Assembly (NCBI GenBank): GCA_018057635.1
Contig: JAGPDJ010000137.1
Location: forward strand, 1-6,705
Direction of reading: 5' to 3'
From: Ferruginibacter sp.
GTDB lineage: Bacteria > Bacteroidota > Bacteroidia > Chitinophagales > Chitinophagaceae
Length of the DNA: 6,705 bases
Shown here in pieces: positions 6,366-6,705 of this stretch (its first letter is position 1; every line of letters starts with the position of its first letter). Made by a program: the position numbers and the translations under genes. Below the pieces are notes generated by a model. It did no database searches. It saw nothing but the letters and a program-made list of their open reading frames with translations, and was not told the DNA's origin.

Positions 6366-6705
6366 TTAGATACTCCAGCTCATTCCCCCGTCTTTCTCAT
6401 CTTTTAACAAAACACCGGCCTGGTTCAGCTGGTCTCTTATTTTATCAGACATAACGAAGTCTTTTTTTGATTTTGCTTCTTTGCGGATATCGATCAACAA
6501 CTGCATCACTGCTTTTAGTGTTTCGTTATTTGATTCCGAAACAGGCTGAAGCCCGAAAATATCAACCAGGAATGTTTTGAATTTTTCCTTCATCAGTTGT
6601 AAAGTAGCAGCAGAAATAGCATCGGGGGATATCAGCCCGTCTTTAATGGAATTAATGACCGGTGCGATCTCAAACATATTGGCCAGCACTTTTGGGGTAC
6701 TGAAA
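6366..6705 (-). CDS. cysS: Cysteinyl-tRNA synthetase, C-terminal fragment (5' end outside window)
   Basis: The frame runs in from the window edge, so the GTG at 6689 is internal; about 113 C-terminal residues are visible. They match the DALR/anticodon-binding region of CysRS: the conserved entry S-T-P-K-V-L-A-N-M-F-E (CysRS typically has N-T-P or N-S-P here), a helical stretch, then ARK-like EAKSKKDFVMSDKIRDQL and the terminal segment GVLLKDEKDGGMSWSI. This last part matches the usual ending, in which a D-x-I-R-D-x-L helix is followed by L-x-D-x-x-x-G-T-x-W. CysRS charges tRNA-Cys with cysteine in the cytoplasm and is essential. The catalytic HIGH and KMSKS motifs lie in the missing N-terminal part. 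The stop at 6366 is followed by an intrinsic terminator, so cysS is the end of its own transcription unit. Confidence 0.9.
   Translation of the reverse strand, partial: FSTPKVLANMFEIAPVINSIKDGLISPDAISAATLQLMKEKFKTFLVDIFGLQPVSESNNETLKAVMQLLIDIRKEAKSKKDFVMSDKIRDQLNQAGVLLKDEKDGGMSWSI

Noticed and set aside
1..6705. Mobile element, CRISPR array, phage or defence genes
   Set aside because: No transposase, integrase, regularly spaced repeats or target-site duplications were seen; all coding regions match ordinary housekeeping, signalling or envelope families.

Overview
The window looks like a chromosomal segment of a Bacteroidota bacterium, probably of the Chitinophagaceae/Sphingobacteriia type. 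The reasons are an AT-rich composition, start codons without Shine-Dalgarno sequences, a LytS/LytTR kinase-regulator pair, a surface-type lipoprotein signal with an acidic stretch after the lipobox cysteine, a two-domain fasciclin lipoprotein, and a split KdpD next to an outer-membrane barrel gene. The genus assignment is inference; no rRNA or other marker is present. Positions 1-3198 (+ strand) are probably the 3' end of a kdp potassium-uptake operon: the C-terminal end of an outer-membrane beta-barrel protein, then, 2 bp later, a stand-alone KdpD sensor module (KdpD ATPase domain plus Usp domain, no kinase), then a separate membrane histidine kinase (two TM segments, HAMP, PAS, HisKA, HATPase). 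Together the last two proteins carry what is one polypeptide in E. coli KdpD, except that the KdpD four-helix membrane domain and GAF domain are replaced by a different two-TM receptor. The kdpFABC genes themselves, and any partner response regulator, are outside the window. Positions 3253-6705 are all on the - strand and converge on the kdp segment. In transcription order they are: the 3' end of cysS (cysteinyl-tRNA synthetase) followed by a good intrinsic terminator; a 263-bp intergenic gap; a surface lipoprotein with two FAS1 (fasciclin) domains; a 13-bp inverted repeat that overlaps the apparent start of the next gene; a four-TM LytS-type histidine kinase; and, 5 bp later, its LytTR response regulator. 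The kinase-regulator pair is clearly one unit. Whether the fasciclin gene is cotranscribed with it depends on what the hairpin at 5067-5110 does. No mobile element, CRISPR array, tRNA or rRNA was seen. The window is largely ordinary Bacteroidota content. The points most worth checking are the split KdpD architecture with its altered Usp ligand motif and the hairpin over the start of the LytS-type kinase.
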